Positions 1-7,515 of a stretch of DNA of 12,214 bases are shown one piece after another. The stretch comes from CAZGUG01 sp964529035 (GTDB lineage: Bacteria > Bacillota > Clostridia > Ch29): positions 1 through 12,214 of the forward strand of contig CAZGUG010000057.1 in the NCBI GenBank assembly GCA_964529035.1, given 5' to 3'. A program made the translations under genes and the position numbers. Positions within the stretch are counted from its first letter, which is position 1. Each line of letters opens with the position of its first letter. The notes beneath the pieces are model-generated. The model saw only the letters and a list, made by a program, of their open reading frames with translations. It did not search any database and was not told the DNA's origin.

Positions 1-263
1 CTTGTACCCACGCCCTTGGTATGAAGCGCGATGCCTTCGGTGGTTATGTTTTCCGCAAACTTTCCGGTGCACAGCCCCTCTATACCAAGAGCCTGCATCT
101 TTTCTATGCTCTCCCGGGCCAGCAGGCTTACCTGCCTGTGCCATTTGCCCCCGTGGGCATCCCCTTCCAGGCCAAAGTCTTTTATCAGGTTAATCTTTTC
201 TACCGGCTTTTTTATCTGTCCTTTTTTTTCGCTGATATTAACGGCAATTACCCGTCCCTTCAC
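1..263 (-). CDS. MOSC-domain protein, N-terminal part (runs off the left edge)
   Basis: The reading frame starts at GTG (263-261), stays open to base 1, and encodes 87 visible residues; the C-terminus lies outside the window. The start is supported by AAGGAGG (280-274) ten bases upstream and by a 4-base GTGA overlap with the moaC stop. The protein begins VKGRVIAVNISEKKGQIKK and carries the MOSC-family signatures GLEGDAHGG and WHRQVSLL, then a conserved EN..T stretch. MOSC proteins are small sulfur-carrier-type proteins related to the C-terminal domain of Moco sulfurases. In anaerobes a stand-alone MOSC gene often sits beside moaC and mogA/moaB, sometimes fused to the latter. The family's conserved cysteine lies further C-terminal, so it cannot be checked here. 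Its place at the end of the operon suggests a late step in cofactor maturation; the exact reaction is unknown. Confidence 0.85.
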   Translation of the reverse strand, partial: MKGRVIAVNISEKKGQIKKPVEKINLIKDFGLEGDAHGGKWHRQVSLLARESIEKMQALGIEGLCTGKFAENITTEGIALHTKGVGT

Positions 264-748
264 TTCTGTTTGACCTCCTTCACATAGTTCCCGGACCTTC
301 CGCCGGATTTTTTCAGGAGTTCAATATCGCCTATCACCATTTCCCTGTCCACCGCCTTACACATATCATAAACCGTCAGCGCTGCCACCGACACGGCCGT
401 AAGGGCTTCCATTTCCACCCCCGTTTTGGCCGCAACACTTGCTTCAGCCTTAATATCAACCGACACAAGGTCATGGTTAATTTCAATGTCTATATCAATT
501 CCGCTGATACTCAAGGGGTGACACATTGGTATAATGTCAGGGGTTTTTTTAGCTCCCATAATACCTGCCACCTGGGCAACCGCCAAAACATCCCCCTTTT
601 TCATATTGCCCCTTTCCACAAGGTCCAAGGTCTCCGGCTTCATATAAACCCTGCCCCGGGCCACCGCCTTCCGTTCGGTTATGTTCTTATCCCCAACGTT
701 TACCATCCTGGCACGGCCCTGGTTGTTCAAATGGGTAAAACCCTCCAA
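260..748 (-). CDS. moaC: Cyclic pyranopterin monophosphate synthase MoaC
   Basis: MoaC converts the 3',8-cyclo-GTP made by MoaA into cyclic pyranopterin monophosphate, the first stable intermediate of molybdenum/tungsten cofactor synthesis, in the cytoplasm. I place the start at TTG 748, giving 162 residues. GATAGGAGG (766-758) lies nine bases upstream, and with this start the known catalytic residues fall exactly at E. coli numbering: K51, H77 in PMCHPL, E112 and E114 in KTGVEMEAL, D128 and K131 in YDMCKAVD. A longer reading from TTG 757 overlaps the moaA stop but would abut the ribosome binding site with no spacer. The C-terminus has the usual KSGGRSG motif. The gene follows moaA by 5 bases and overlaps the MOSC gene by 4, so translational coupling is likely. 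Identity is very secure. Confidence 0.97.
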   Translation of the reverse strand: MEGFTHLNNQGRARMVNVGDKNITERKAVARGRVYMKPETLDLVERGNMKKGDVLAVAQVAGIMGAKKTPDIIPMCHPLSISGIDIDIEINHDLVSVDIKAEASVAAKTGVEMEALTAVSVAALTVYDMCKAVDREMVIGDIELLKKSGGRSGNYVKEVKQK

Positions 749-753
749 AAAAA

Positions 754-1719
754 TCAACCTCCTATCTGGTACATATCCCTGTCTAGGGTCATCGATTTAT
801 GGTCTTTCATGCTGTGCCTTTTGGGTTTCAGCTCTATTGCACGGGCAATCGCGTCACCAAGCTCTTCACCGGATTCCCTTAGTGCAGGCTTTAGGTCCAC
901 TTCCAGGTCACTGTGCAGACAGGGTTTTATTCTGCCATCGGCAGTCAATCGTATCCTGTTGCACAGGTGGCAGAAATTATGGCTTAATGCGCCGATAAAC
1001 CCTATGGTACCTAATGCTTTTGGCAGCCTGTAGTATACCGCGGGCCCGCCGCCCAATACCTCTTCATCCGGAATAAGATCCGGCAGCCTCTCCATAACAC
1101 TGTCGTTGGAAAGAAAATAATCTTCAAACCGACGGGAAGTCTGCCCGATGGGCATTAGCTCAATAAACCTTACGCTTACAGGAAATATTCTTGTAAGCCC
1201 TGCAAATTCCTCTATCTCATCGTCATTAATACCCTTCATAATGACTATGTTAATCTTTATGGGTTTTAACCCCAATTCGAGACAGGCGCTTAATCCTTCG
1301 AACACCTTTTTTATGTCTCCGCCCCTGGTAATCTCCCTGTACTTGTCCGCCAGCAGCGAATCAAGGCTTATATTCACCCTGTCAAGGCCCGCTTCCTTCA
1401 AACCGGCCGCCATGTCTTTCAAAAGCTGTCCGTTTGTTGTAAGGGAAATCTCATCTATGCCCTCTACCGCCTTTATTCCTTTAATCAGGTCCTCAATACC
1501 CGGCCTGACCAATGGCTCGCCCCCCGTCAGCCGTATCCTGGTAATCCCAAACTTTACTCCTTCCCGGACTATTTTTGTTATCTCCTCGTATCTCAGCACG
1601 TCCCGGTGGTCCATTTTGCAGATACCTTCCTCCGGCATACAGTAAAAACATCTGAGGTTGCACCGATCGGTCACCGAAATTCTCATATAGTCAATCCGTC
1701 TGTTATAGGTATCCTGCAT
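754..1719 (-). CDS. moaA: GTP 3',8-cyclase MoaA (radical SAM)
   Basis: MoaA is the radical SAM enzyme that starts cofactor synthesis by cyclising GTP to 3',8-cyclo-GTP, which MoaC then rearranges. The 321-residue protein has the N-terminal SAM-binding [4Fe-4S] motif C20-x3-C24-x2-C27 (DRCNLRCFYC), the RLTGGEPLVRP motif at 63-73, and the C-terminal second cluster ligands C250, C253 and C267 (FCHLCNRIRLTADGRIKPC). It ends in Gly-Gly, the C-terminal pair known to be needed for MoaA activity. The ATG start at 1719 follows a strong AGGAGGGGG with a 5-base spacer. It lies 17 bases after the moeA-fusion gene and 5 bases before moaC, inside the tup-moe-moa operon. Length and all motifs are normal for the family. 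Confidence 0.98.
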   Translation of the reverse strand: MQDTYNRRIDYMRISVTDRCNLRCFYCMPEEGICKMDHRDVLRYEEITKIVREGVKFGITRIRLTGGEPLVRPGIEDLIKGIKAVEGIDEISLTTNGQLLKDMAAGLKEAGLDRVNISLDSLLADKYREITRGGDIKKVFEGLSACLELGLKPIKINIVIMKGINDDEIEEFAGLTRIFPVSVRFIELMPIGQTSRRFEDYFLSNDSVMERLPDLIPDEEVLGGGPAVYYRLPKALGTIGFIGALSHNFCHLCNRIRLTADGRIKPCLHSDLEVDLKPALRESGEELGDAIARAIELKPKRHSMKDHKSMTLDRDMYQIGG

Positions 1720-1736
1720 AAAAACCCCCTCCTTTT

Positions 1737-3656
1737 TTAGTCAATCAGGACAATCTCCCCCGCCCTGTCGGTGGAATAGCCGCCCATCGCCTTTACTTTA
1801 TCTTTGAAAGCATCCGTCTTAATCGTCTCCAGCATAAGCTTTATATTTGAACTCTTTAGAAAATCCGCGGGAATCGCCAGGTCGTATTCTTCACTGCATA
1901 CCGGCACAAAATCCAGTCCCAGTGCCCTAGACGCCGAGTAAACTCCCAGCCCCGTATCGATATCCGAGAATGCCACCGCCGCCGCCACCGCCATATGCGT
2001 AAACTCTTCGCGGTCATAACCCGATATGTCCGCCGGGCTGATTCCCTCCTCCTTTAGTTTATAATCAAGGAGAAGCCTTGTTCCCGAACCTTTCTGCCTG
2101 TTGACAAAACTCACCTTTTCCCCTGTCAGGTCGGAAAAGTCGTTTATACCTTTGGGATTACCCTTCTTTACCATGAAACCCTGCACCCGGTCCACCAGTT
2201 TTATCAGCGCAATTTTCCTGTGACGCAGATATTTTTTAATATAACTTACGTTATACTCTCCCGTTTCTTCGTCCAAAAGGTGTACACCGGCTATATGGGT
2301 CTCTCCCCTTAAAAGGGCGGTTATCCCGCCCATGCTTCCAACGTGGGCTGAAGCAAGGTGAAGCCTTGGATTTTGATAGTGAATTTCATTTGCCAGAAGG
2401 TCCAGTATCGGGTCGTGGCTACCGATACAGACTATCGTATTTTCTATGTCTTCAAGGTCCTTTAACAGCCTTACCCTGACAGTTTCACCGGCGTCCACGC
2501 CTTCGCTGTTTTGCGGGATTTCAAGTATTCCGTCCGCCCGCACCAGCGACATAACCACACCGGCACCCCGGGTTAACGGGGTGGCTATAATTTTGCCTTC
2601 CACCTTCCCAAGCTTAACCCTTATAAACTCCCTGTTCTTAAGCGACGACACCAGCCTCCGGGAGGATATCGCCTCCACCTTGCGCCCGGGTTTTTCCGTC
2701 AAGTGAAGGTAGCCGTAAATAAGGGGTTTTATTATATTTTCCATTACTATATATGCCGAAACCGGGTATCCGGGTATCCCCACCACCGGCTTTCCCGACA
2801 CCATGCCCAGTATGGCCGGGCTGCCGGGTTTTATGGCTATCCCGTGGGTTATTACCTCCCCAAGCTCCCGGATAATGTCCTTGGTAAAGTCTTCGCTACC
2901 GGCGGAGGACCCGGCGTTTACAAGTACCAGATCGTTTTCTTTCAATGCCCGCTGCAGCGTTTTTTTAATATCTTCGTACACGTCGGGGACGGGTTTAAAG
3001 CGGTTGGCACAGCCGCCCCATTCCTCGATGAGCCCTGCGAATATATGGGAATTGTATTCTATAAGACTGCCTTCCCCCAGGGGCTGACCCGGCAGTACCA
3101 ATTCGGTACCGGTTGGGATTATGGCTGCCTTGGGCTTTCTTATCACCTTCACGCTGTTTACGCCCCCTGCCAGCATTGCACCCATATCCACCGGTCTTAT
3201 TTTGTGAAAGGTGGGCACAATCAGTTCCCCCTGCACAATATCTTCGCCTATCGGGCGCACGTTCTGCCATGGTGTCGCCGCTGCGGAAATCTCCACCTTG
3301 CCCTCACCCTTTTCAATAAGGTTCTCGGATATTATCACCGCATTGTACTCAGGGGGTATCGGGTCGCCTGTATCCACCACCAGGTAGTCCTTTCCTTCAA
3401 ATAGCCGCAGCCTGTTTCTCTCGCCCGCTCCAAAGGTTATGTTTGCGTCCAGGGCTATGCCGTCCATTGCCGAAGCATTAAAATGCGGCGATGAAACACT
3501 TGCAAATACAGGCTCAGCGGTAACTCTGCCCAGTGAATGGGCGGTATCTATCACTTCGGTCCCGTATCCGTCAAAAAAACCTTTAAGCCCTGCGGTAAAT
3601 TCCGCTACCGCCTCGTCAAGCCCCTTGCTGGACAGATATATGTTTTTCGCCTTCAT
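1737..3656 (-). CDS. MoeA-type molybdopterin molybdenum/tungsten transferase fused to a C-terminal PBP-like domain
   Basis: This 639-residue protein has two parts. Residues 1 to about 400 are a MoeA protein: N-terminal AMDGIAL (63-69), PTGTEL (181-186), the MoCF-fold segment NAGSSAGSEDF (247-257), GIAIKPGSP (272-280) and GIPGYPVS (293-300). MoeA inserts the oxyanion into adenylated molybdopterin. Residues from about 407 to 639 form a periplasmic-binding-protein-like domain of the kind called PBP_like in MoeA fusions, beginning CIGSHDPILDLL and containing SAHVGSMGG, AGVHLLD and QKGSGTRLLLD. It has no signal peptide, so it acts in the cytoplasm and may sense or hold oxyanion or a cofactor precursor; that role is inference. 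The ATG follows GGGAGGG with a short spacer and lies 13 bases after the upstream moeA stop. MoeA-PBP fusions are common in anaerobic Firmicutes and archaea. Confidence 0.93.
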   Translation of the reverse strand: MKAKNIYLSSKGLDEAVAEFTAGLKGFFDGYGTEVIDTAHSLGRVTAEPVFASVSSPHFNASAMDGIALDANITFGAGERNRLRLFEGKDYLVVDTGDPIPPEYNAVIISENLIEKGEGKVEISAAATPWQNVRPIGEDIVQGELIVPTFHKIRPVDMGAMLAGGVNSVKVIRKPKAAIIPTGTELVLPGQPLGEGSLIEYNSHIFAGLIEEWGGCANRFKPVPDVYEDIKKTLQRALKENDLVLVNAGSSAGSEDFTKDIIRELGEVITHGIAIKPGSPAILGMVSGKPVVGIPGYPVSAYIVMENIIKPLIYGYLHLTEKPGRKVEAISSRRLVSSLKNREFIRVKLGKVEGKIIATPLTRGAGVVMSLVRADGILEIPQNSEGVDAGETVRVRLLKDLEDIENTIVCIGSHDPILDLLANEIHYQNPRLHLASAHVGSMGGITALLRGETHIAGVHLLDEETGEYNVSYIKKYLRHRKIALIKLVDRVQGFMVKKGNPKGINDFSDLTGEKVSFVNRQKGSGTRLLLDYKLKEEGISPADISGYDREEFTHMAVAAAVAFSDIDTGLGVYSASRALGLDFVPVCSEEYDLAIPADFLKSSNIKLMLETIKTDAFKDKVKAMGGYSTDRAGEIVLID

Positions 3657-3669
3657 ATCAAAGCCCTCC

Positions 3670-4899
3670 CTACAGCAGTATCACCTGCACATCTTCGTCC
3701 TTGTAAAGCCCTTCCTTGTTCTTGGGTATAATCACCATCCCGTTGGCATCGGAAATTGTGGTTATCATACCCGATTTCCCCGATACCGGACGGACGTGGG
3801 TTTTTCCGTCGCCGGCCCGGTAAACCGTCACCATAAGGTATTCCTCCCGGCCCGGCGCAGAATAATAGTTTTCATCGCACACCGCCGCAATCAGGGCCTG
3901 CGGTCTGTCTGTCAGTCCGGCCATGCGTCTTATCAGCGGAGACACCACCGCCTTATAAACCACCAGTGAAGATACCGGCTGGCCCGGCATACCTATCACC
4001 GGTTTACCGAAGACGCTGCCGATTATGGTGGGCTTCCCCGGCTTAATGGAAATACCGTGCACCAGAACCCCCGGCCTGCCCAGTTCATTAATAATCTCGG
4101 CGGTATAGTCCCTGGTCCCCGCCGAACTGCCTCCCGAAACAATAACCATATCGCTTATATCCAATGCCTCTGAAACCTTTGTTTTAATCGCTGCCCTGTC
4201 ATCGGCAACAATACCTTTGATACGGGGGCCGCCCCCGTCCTCCGCCACCGCCGCCGCCAGTGAATAGCTGTTAATATCCCATATCCTGCCCTTTTCCAGC
4301 TTTTCTCCGGGCTTTACAAGCTCATCCCCTGTGGATATTATCGAAACCACCGGCCTTTTTCGTACCCGCACCGTTTTAAGCCCTACGCTTGCCAGCACCC
4401 CCACATGCTGCGGCCTTACCGGCATACCCTTTTTGAGTACCACCCGGCCGCTTTTTATGTCTTCACCGCTTTTTATGGTGTTTTCCCACGGTCCCACCGG
4501 CCTGTAAACGGCTATGCTTTCGCTGCCAAGGTCTTCGGTATCCTCTACCATAACCACCGCATCGCTTCCCCCGGGCAGCATTCCCCCGGTGGGTACATAG
4601 GCGCACTCACCGTCGTTAATCCTAATTCCTGCGCTTTTTCCTATAAACACTTCACCCATACATCTCATAAGTGCCGGCATACTGTCGCTGGCACCAAAGG
4701 TATCCCCCGACTTAACCGCGTACCCGTCCACCACCGACTTGTCAAAACCGGGCACATTACATCCGGCTTTTATGTCATCCGCTACTATCCTGCCCGGGGC
4801 ATCCAAAATCGCCACCTCTTCGGCTGCCGCCGGACAGCTGCAGAAATTTTCCTTGATTATTTCCAGCACCTCGGATATGTCCTTAACCTTTAGCAGCAT
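3670..4899 (-). CDS. moeA: Molybdopterin molybdenumtransferase MoeA
   Basis: MoeA releases AMP from adenylated molybdopterin and inserts molybdate or tungstate to give the mature mononuclear cofactor. The 409-residue protein has the full MoeA architecture: PGFDKSVVDGYAV (50-62), the PTGGMLPGGSDAVV segment (103-116), STGDEL (189-194), SGGSSAGTRDYT (255-266), HGISIKPGKPT (281-291) and GMPGQPVS (303-310), then the C-terminal beta domain. It has no PBP extension, unlike the paralogue that follows 13 bases downstream. The ATG start at 4899 has CAGGAGGG about 7 bases upstream, overlapping the end of tupC. Being next to a tungstate importer suggests it handles tungstate, but the motifs do not distinguish W from Mo. 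The usual GGxSxG active-site loop reads GGSSAG in both paralogues. Confidence 0.96.
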   Translation of the reverse strand: MLLKVKDISEVLEIIKENFCSCPAAAEEVAILDAPGRIVADDIKAGCNVPGFDKSVVDGYAVKSGDTFGASDSMPALMRCMGEVFIGKSAGIRINDGECAYVPTGGMLPGGSDAVVMVEDTEDLGSESIAVYRPVGPWENTIKSGEDIKSGRVVLKKGMPVRPQHVGVLASVGLKTVRVRKRPVVSIISTGDELVKPGEKLEKGRIWDINSYSLAAAVAEDGGGPRIKGIVADDRAAIKTKVSEALDISDMVIVSGGSSAGTRDYTAEIINELGRPGVLVHGISIKPGKPTIIGSVFGKPVIGMPGQPVSSLVVYKAVVSPLIRRMAGLTDRPQALIAAVCDENYYSAPGREEYLMVTVYRAGDGKTHVRPVSGKSGMITTISDANGMVIIPKNKEGLYKDEDVQVILL

Positions 4900-4913
4900 T
4901 TGTTGCCCTCCTG

Positions 4914-5627
4914 TCAGTACACAATCTCTCCGCCGAGAAATCCCCTTGTAAGCTCTGAATTGGGATTGCCAAAAAACTCGATACTCTCTCCCTCTTCTAT
5001 CACCCTGCCCTCCATCAAAAGGTAAGCCCTGTCCGCCAGCCTTTTCGCCTGAAAAACGTTATGGGTTACAAATATAATGGTGGACTTGGATTCTTTCTGA
5101 TAGTCCTTGAGCACCTTTTCTATTATAATAATGCTCTCGGGGTCAAGGTTGGCTGTGGATTCGTCGAGAAGCAGAAGCTCCGGCTTAAGAGCCAGCGCCC
5201 TTGCCAGTGCCACCCTTTGTTTTTCTCCTCCCGAAAGAGTCCGTACATTCCGGTATAAAAACCGGTTAAGATCCAGGGCATCCGCCCACTTTAACACCCG
5301 CTCCCTTAATATGGACTTGTCCATCCCCCGGTATTTAAGCCCCGAGGCAATATTGTTATATACACTGGTGTTAAACAGGTAGGAGCGCTGCATAACCAGC
5401 GTAATATCCCTTCTTACGGCCTGAAAGTCCCTCTGCCGGTCACTGTATAAAACCCTGCCCCTGTTGGCCTGCAGGAGCCCTGCCAGTATGCCAAGCAGCG
5501 TGGATTTACCCGAGCCGTTAGGACCCATCAGCACATGAAATCTACCCTCCCGGAAGGACAGTTTTTCAATGCCCAGCACCCTTGCCCCATTATATTCTTT
5601 TATTATGTCCAAAACCTGTACCCTCAA
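4914..5627 (-). CDS. tupC: Tungstate ABC transporter ATP-binding protein TupC
   Basis: This is the 237-residue ATPase that powers tungstate import with TupB and TupA. All ABC motifs are present: Walker A GPNGSGKST (35-43), Q-loop Q80, signature LSGGEKQR (131-138), Walker B LLLLDE (151-156), D-loop NLD and switch His189 (VTHN). The protein ends shortly after the nucleotide-binding domain, without the C-terminal regulatory molybdate-binding (MOP) domain found in ModC; TupC proteins are typically short in this way. The start is TTG at 5627, two bases after the tupB stop, with AGGGGG seven bases upstream. Its stop lies within the ribosome-binding region of moeA, so the two are probably co-translated. 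Assignment to tungstate rests mainly on the TupA partner. Confidence 0.93.
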   Translation of the reverse strand: MRVQVLDIIKEYNGARVLGIEKLSFREGRFHVLMGPNGSGKSTLLGILAGLLQANRGRVLYSDRQRDFQAVRRDITLVMQRSYLFNTSVYNNIASGLKYRGMDKSILRERVLKWADALDLNRFLYRNVRTLSGGEKQRVALARALALKPELLLLDESTANLDPESIIIIEKVLKDYQKESKSTIIFVTHNVFQAKRLADRAYLLMEGRVIEEGESIEFFGNPNSELTRGFLGGEIVY

Positions 5628-5629
5628 AT

Positions 5630-6316
5630 TTATGCCCCCTGAATTCTTTGCAGTATTATATTTATAATGAAAAACAGCGAAAGCAGCACTATGCCGATGG
5701 CTATGGCCTGGTCAAAATTGCCCATATTGGTTTCGAGAACAATGGCGGTGGTCATAACCCTGGTAAAGCCTTTAATATTTCCCCCCACCAGCATTACCGC
5801 ACCCACTTCCGAAATGGCCCTCCCGTATCCGGCAATAAGGGACGACCCGATGGAAGTACGGAATTCCCGTATAAGGGTCCAAAGAATTTGAACCCTCCCG
5901 GCACCAAGCGTATAGGCGGTGTTTTTGACAAGGGTGCCCCTGTCCTTAACCGACGCCATGGTTATACCTGTAATTATTGGTGATATAAGAAGCACCTGGG
6001 CTATTATCATCGCCTTCGGAGTATGCAGTATCCCGAGATACCCTAAGGGCCCGCTCCTTGAAAGAAAGAGGTATACAAAAAGACCCGCGATAACCGGAGG
6101 AAGCCCCATAAGCGTATTTATTACCATAACAACCGTTTTTCGCAGGGGAAACTCCCTCATTCCTATTATTATCCCTGCCGGCACTGAAAACGCCATGGAA
6201 ATCAAAACCGAAATAAAAGAGACACGAAGAGAAAGGCCTATAATACTATAGACCTCTCTGTCTCCTGAAAATATCAGGCTTAGTGCCCCCTGAAACCCTT
6301 GAAGAATATTTTCCAT
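5630..6316 (-). CDS. tupB: Tungstate ABC transporter permease TupB
   Basis: This 228-residue integral membrane protein forms the translocation channel. Hydrophobic segments lie near residues 24-52, 61-85, 100-121, 155-180 and 203-222. The cytoplasmic EAA-type coupling loop is around 133-170, with AYTLGAGRVQILWTLI followed by GYGRAISEVGAVMLVGGNI, the TupB/WtpB-like hallmark. The ATG start at 6316 has AGGACGGGG upstream and sits 12 bases after the tupA stop; tupC begins 2 bases after its own stop. Length and topology match TupB rather than the longer permeases of other anion importers. No truncation is visible. Confidence 0.94.
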   Translation of the reverse strand: MENILQGFQGALSLIFSGDREVYSIIGLSLRVSFISVLISMAFSVPAGIIIGMREFPLRKTVVMVINTLMGLPPVIAGLFVYLFLSRSGPLGYLGILHTPKAMIIAQVLLISPIITGITMASVKDRGTLVKNTAYTLGAGRVQILWTLIREFRTSIGSSLIAGYGRAISEVGAVMLVGGNIKGFTRVMTTAIVLETNMGNFDQAIAIGIVLLSLFFIINIILQRIQGA

Positions 6317-6328
6317 AAAAACCCCGTC

Positions 6329-7198
6329 CTATTCAGCGTTTGGAACAAACAAACTCTGTCCGTATTCATCCTTTCCGAAATCGGATATCTTCTGCTGCAC
6401 CTCATCCGAAATTATCCATTCCACGAACCTGTCCGCGCCTTCTTTGTTTATTCCGGTGTGTTTTTCCGGGTTAACCTTTATTACTCCGTACTGGTTGAAC
6501 ATGAGTTCGTCACCCTCCACCAGTATCACAAGGTCCAGCTCATCACTCATAGAAAGATAAGTCGCCCTGTCGGTCATTGTATACGCTTCCTGCTCGTTAG
6601 CAAAGTTAAGCGTTGCGCCCATTCCCTGGCCTACCGACTTGTACCAGTCGCCTTCAGGTTCAATGCCGGCAGCCTGCCACAATTCCAGTTCCTTTTTATG
6701 GGTTCCGGAATCGTCCCCCCTGGAGGCAAAGGGCACCTTGTTTTCACTAATGATGGAAAGGGCCTTTGCGGCATCCGCTCCGGCGGTCTCTTTTAGGCCT
6801 GCCGGGTCGTCTTCGGGTCCTACTATTATAAAGTCATTGTACATAACCCTGTGCCTGTCCACACCGTACCCGTCGTTTACAAACTCGATTTCGGTAGCCT
6901 CGGCATGTACAAGCAAAACGTCCGCATCGCCGTTTTTGCCCATCTCCATTGCCTGGCCGGTACCAACCGCCACCACGTTTACCCTTGTGCTGTACTTTTC
7001 CTCAAAGTGCGGCAGTATATCATCCAGCAGCCCCGAGTTCTCGGTGCTGGTGGTGGTTGCCAGTGTGATGGGACCCAGAGGCTCTTCCTGGGGCGTTTGT
7101 TCTTCCGGCTCTTCGGGCTGCGGCGTTTCTGCCGGGCCACAGGATACAAGTGCAAAGATAAGCAACAGTCCAATTGTAAGTACATAATACTTTTTCAT
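6329..7198 (-). CDS. tupA: Tungstate-binding lipoprotein TupA
   Basis: TupA is the extracytoplasmic receptor that captures tungstate for TupBC. I start it at ATG 7198 (289 residues) because GGAGG lies eight bases upstream and a lipoprotein signal peptide follows directly: MKK, a hydrophobic run, and lipobox LVSC with the lipidated Cys at 20. A Pro/Glu-rich linker (about 21-42) tethers the binding domain. The family signature TTTSTENSG (48-56) contains the TTTS motif linked to tungstate selectivity, and VVAVGTGQA (75-83), GDADVLLVHA (90-99) and YNDFIIVGP (120-128) are typical of TupA. A longer reading frame upstream to 7258 has no ribosome binding site and would bury the signal peptide. It is the first gene of the riboswitch-preceded operon. 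Confidence 0.96.
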   Translation of the reverse strand: MKKYYVLTIGLLLIFALVSCGPAETPQPEEPEEQTPQEEPLGPITLATTTSTENSGLLDDILPHFEEKYSTRVNVVAVGTGQAMEMGKNGDADVLLVHAEATEIEFVNDGYGVDRHRVMYNDFIIVGPEDDPAGLKETAGADAAKALSIISENKVPFASRGDDSGTHKKELELWQAAGIEPEGDWYKSVGQGMGATLNFANEQEAYTMTDRATYLSMSDELDLVILVEGDELMFNQYGVIKVNPEKHTGINKEGADRFVEWIISDEVQQKISDFGKDEYGQSLFVPNAE

Positions 7199-7364
7199 TT
7201 TTTCATACCTCCAAATGTTTAATAACTCCGGCTCAACCGCCCGCAAAAACCCTGGCACCGGTACGCCTGCTGGATAAGGAGGTTTGCTAAATATAACCCT
7301 CGGCAGAAACCACAGATTGGCTGCTTTAAACAGTCGGCACCGCTATAGGCTGTACTTGGCTTTT
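7199..7364 (-). other. Unassigned tupA leader, possibly structured
   Basis: These 166 bases lie between the riboswitch terminator and the tupA start and contain no convincing gene. The only clear signal is the tupA ribosome binding site near its end. On the transcribed strand, CTGC (7306-7303) can pair with GCAG (7270-7267), enclosing an inner stem of GAGGGTT (7301-7295) with AACCTC (7283-7278) that has one bulged G. An outer CGGTGC (7342-7337) can pair with GC..ACCG (7266-7259) across a 2-base bulge. I recognise no known riboswitch consensus. The pairings are short and could be chance. Confidence 0.4.
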
Positions 7365-7395
7365 AAAAAACGGTATCCACCATGTGGATACCGTT
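7365..7395 (-). terminator. Intrinsic terminator downstream of the Moco-type RNA
   Basis: On the minus strand AACGGTATCCAC (7395-7384), a 3-base loop ATG and GTGGATACCGTT (7380-7369) form a perfect 12-bp stem that runs into a six-T tract (7370-7365). This is a textbook rho-independent terminator. It lies 18 bases after the riboswitch P1 stem. A separate inverted repeat, GTTATAAAT with ATTTATAAC (7415-7393), overlaps three bases of P1 on one side and three bases of this stem on the other. It could act as the switching helix, so that P1 formation favours termination. The terminator may also end transcripts arriving from mobA-fdhD-carbonic anhydrase. Confidence 0.9.
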
Positions 7396-7412
7396 ATAAA
7401 TTAGCCATTTAT

Positions 7413-7504
7413 AACTCCTTTCCAACACGGGAGGCATAACGGTTTCCCGTTATACCCTATCGGCTTGGCGTCAAGGTCTCCCGTAGACATTCAAGCTCGG
7501 AGTT
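7413..7504 (-). promoter_or_regulatory. Moco-family (Moco/Tuco) riboswitch-like RNA
   Basis: A 92-base RNA between the promoter and the terminator folds as expected for the Moco RNA motif. P1 is AACTCC (7504-7499) with GGAGTT (7418-7413), a perfect 6 bp. P2 is ACGGGAG with CTCCCGT, a perfect 7 bp. Inside is a long hairpin GGTATAACGG / CCGTTATGCC capped by a GAAA tetraloop, plus a small CTTG/CAAG stem. The unpaired GTGTTGGAAA just before the 3' side of P1 and the GGGAGACC segment resemble what I remember of the Moco consensus. Moco RNAs sit upstream of Mo/W cofactor synthesis, transport and enzyme genes in many bacteria, as here before tupABC-moe-moa. The terminator downstream implies an OFF switch. 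The ligand could be the tungsten form, since the first genes import tungstate; that is inference. Confidence 0.85.
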
Positions 7505-7515
7505 CTATTTGTTTA

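Noticed and set aside
749..757. Upstream TTG (757) as the moaC start.
   Set aside because: It directly abuts AGGAGG with no spacer. TTG at 748 has a 9-base spacer and reproduces E. coli MoaC residue numbering exactly.
2703..3404. Long plus-strand open frames such as 2703-3404, 473-1033 and 3439-3969.
   Set aside because: They lie opposite strongly conserved minus-strand genes, lack ribosome binding sites and resemble no known family; they are antisense shadows.
7199..7258. A 20-residue N-terminal extension of TupA starting at 7258.
   Set aside because: No ribosome binding site there; it would place the lipoprotein signal peptide internally. ATG 7198 has GGAGG at good spacing.
7281..7295. 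AGCAAACC in the tupA leader as part of a c-di-GMP (GEMM) riboswitch.
   Set aside because: The rest of the GEMM core (GAAA tetraloop, GACGCAAAGC, receptor) is absent.
7254..7342. CGGTGCC occurring twice (7342-7336 and 7260-7254) as a meaningful direct repeat.
   Set aside because: Only 7 bases, no extension or third copy; likely chance or part of the tentative stem.
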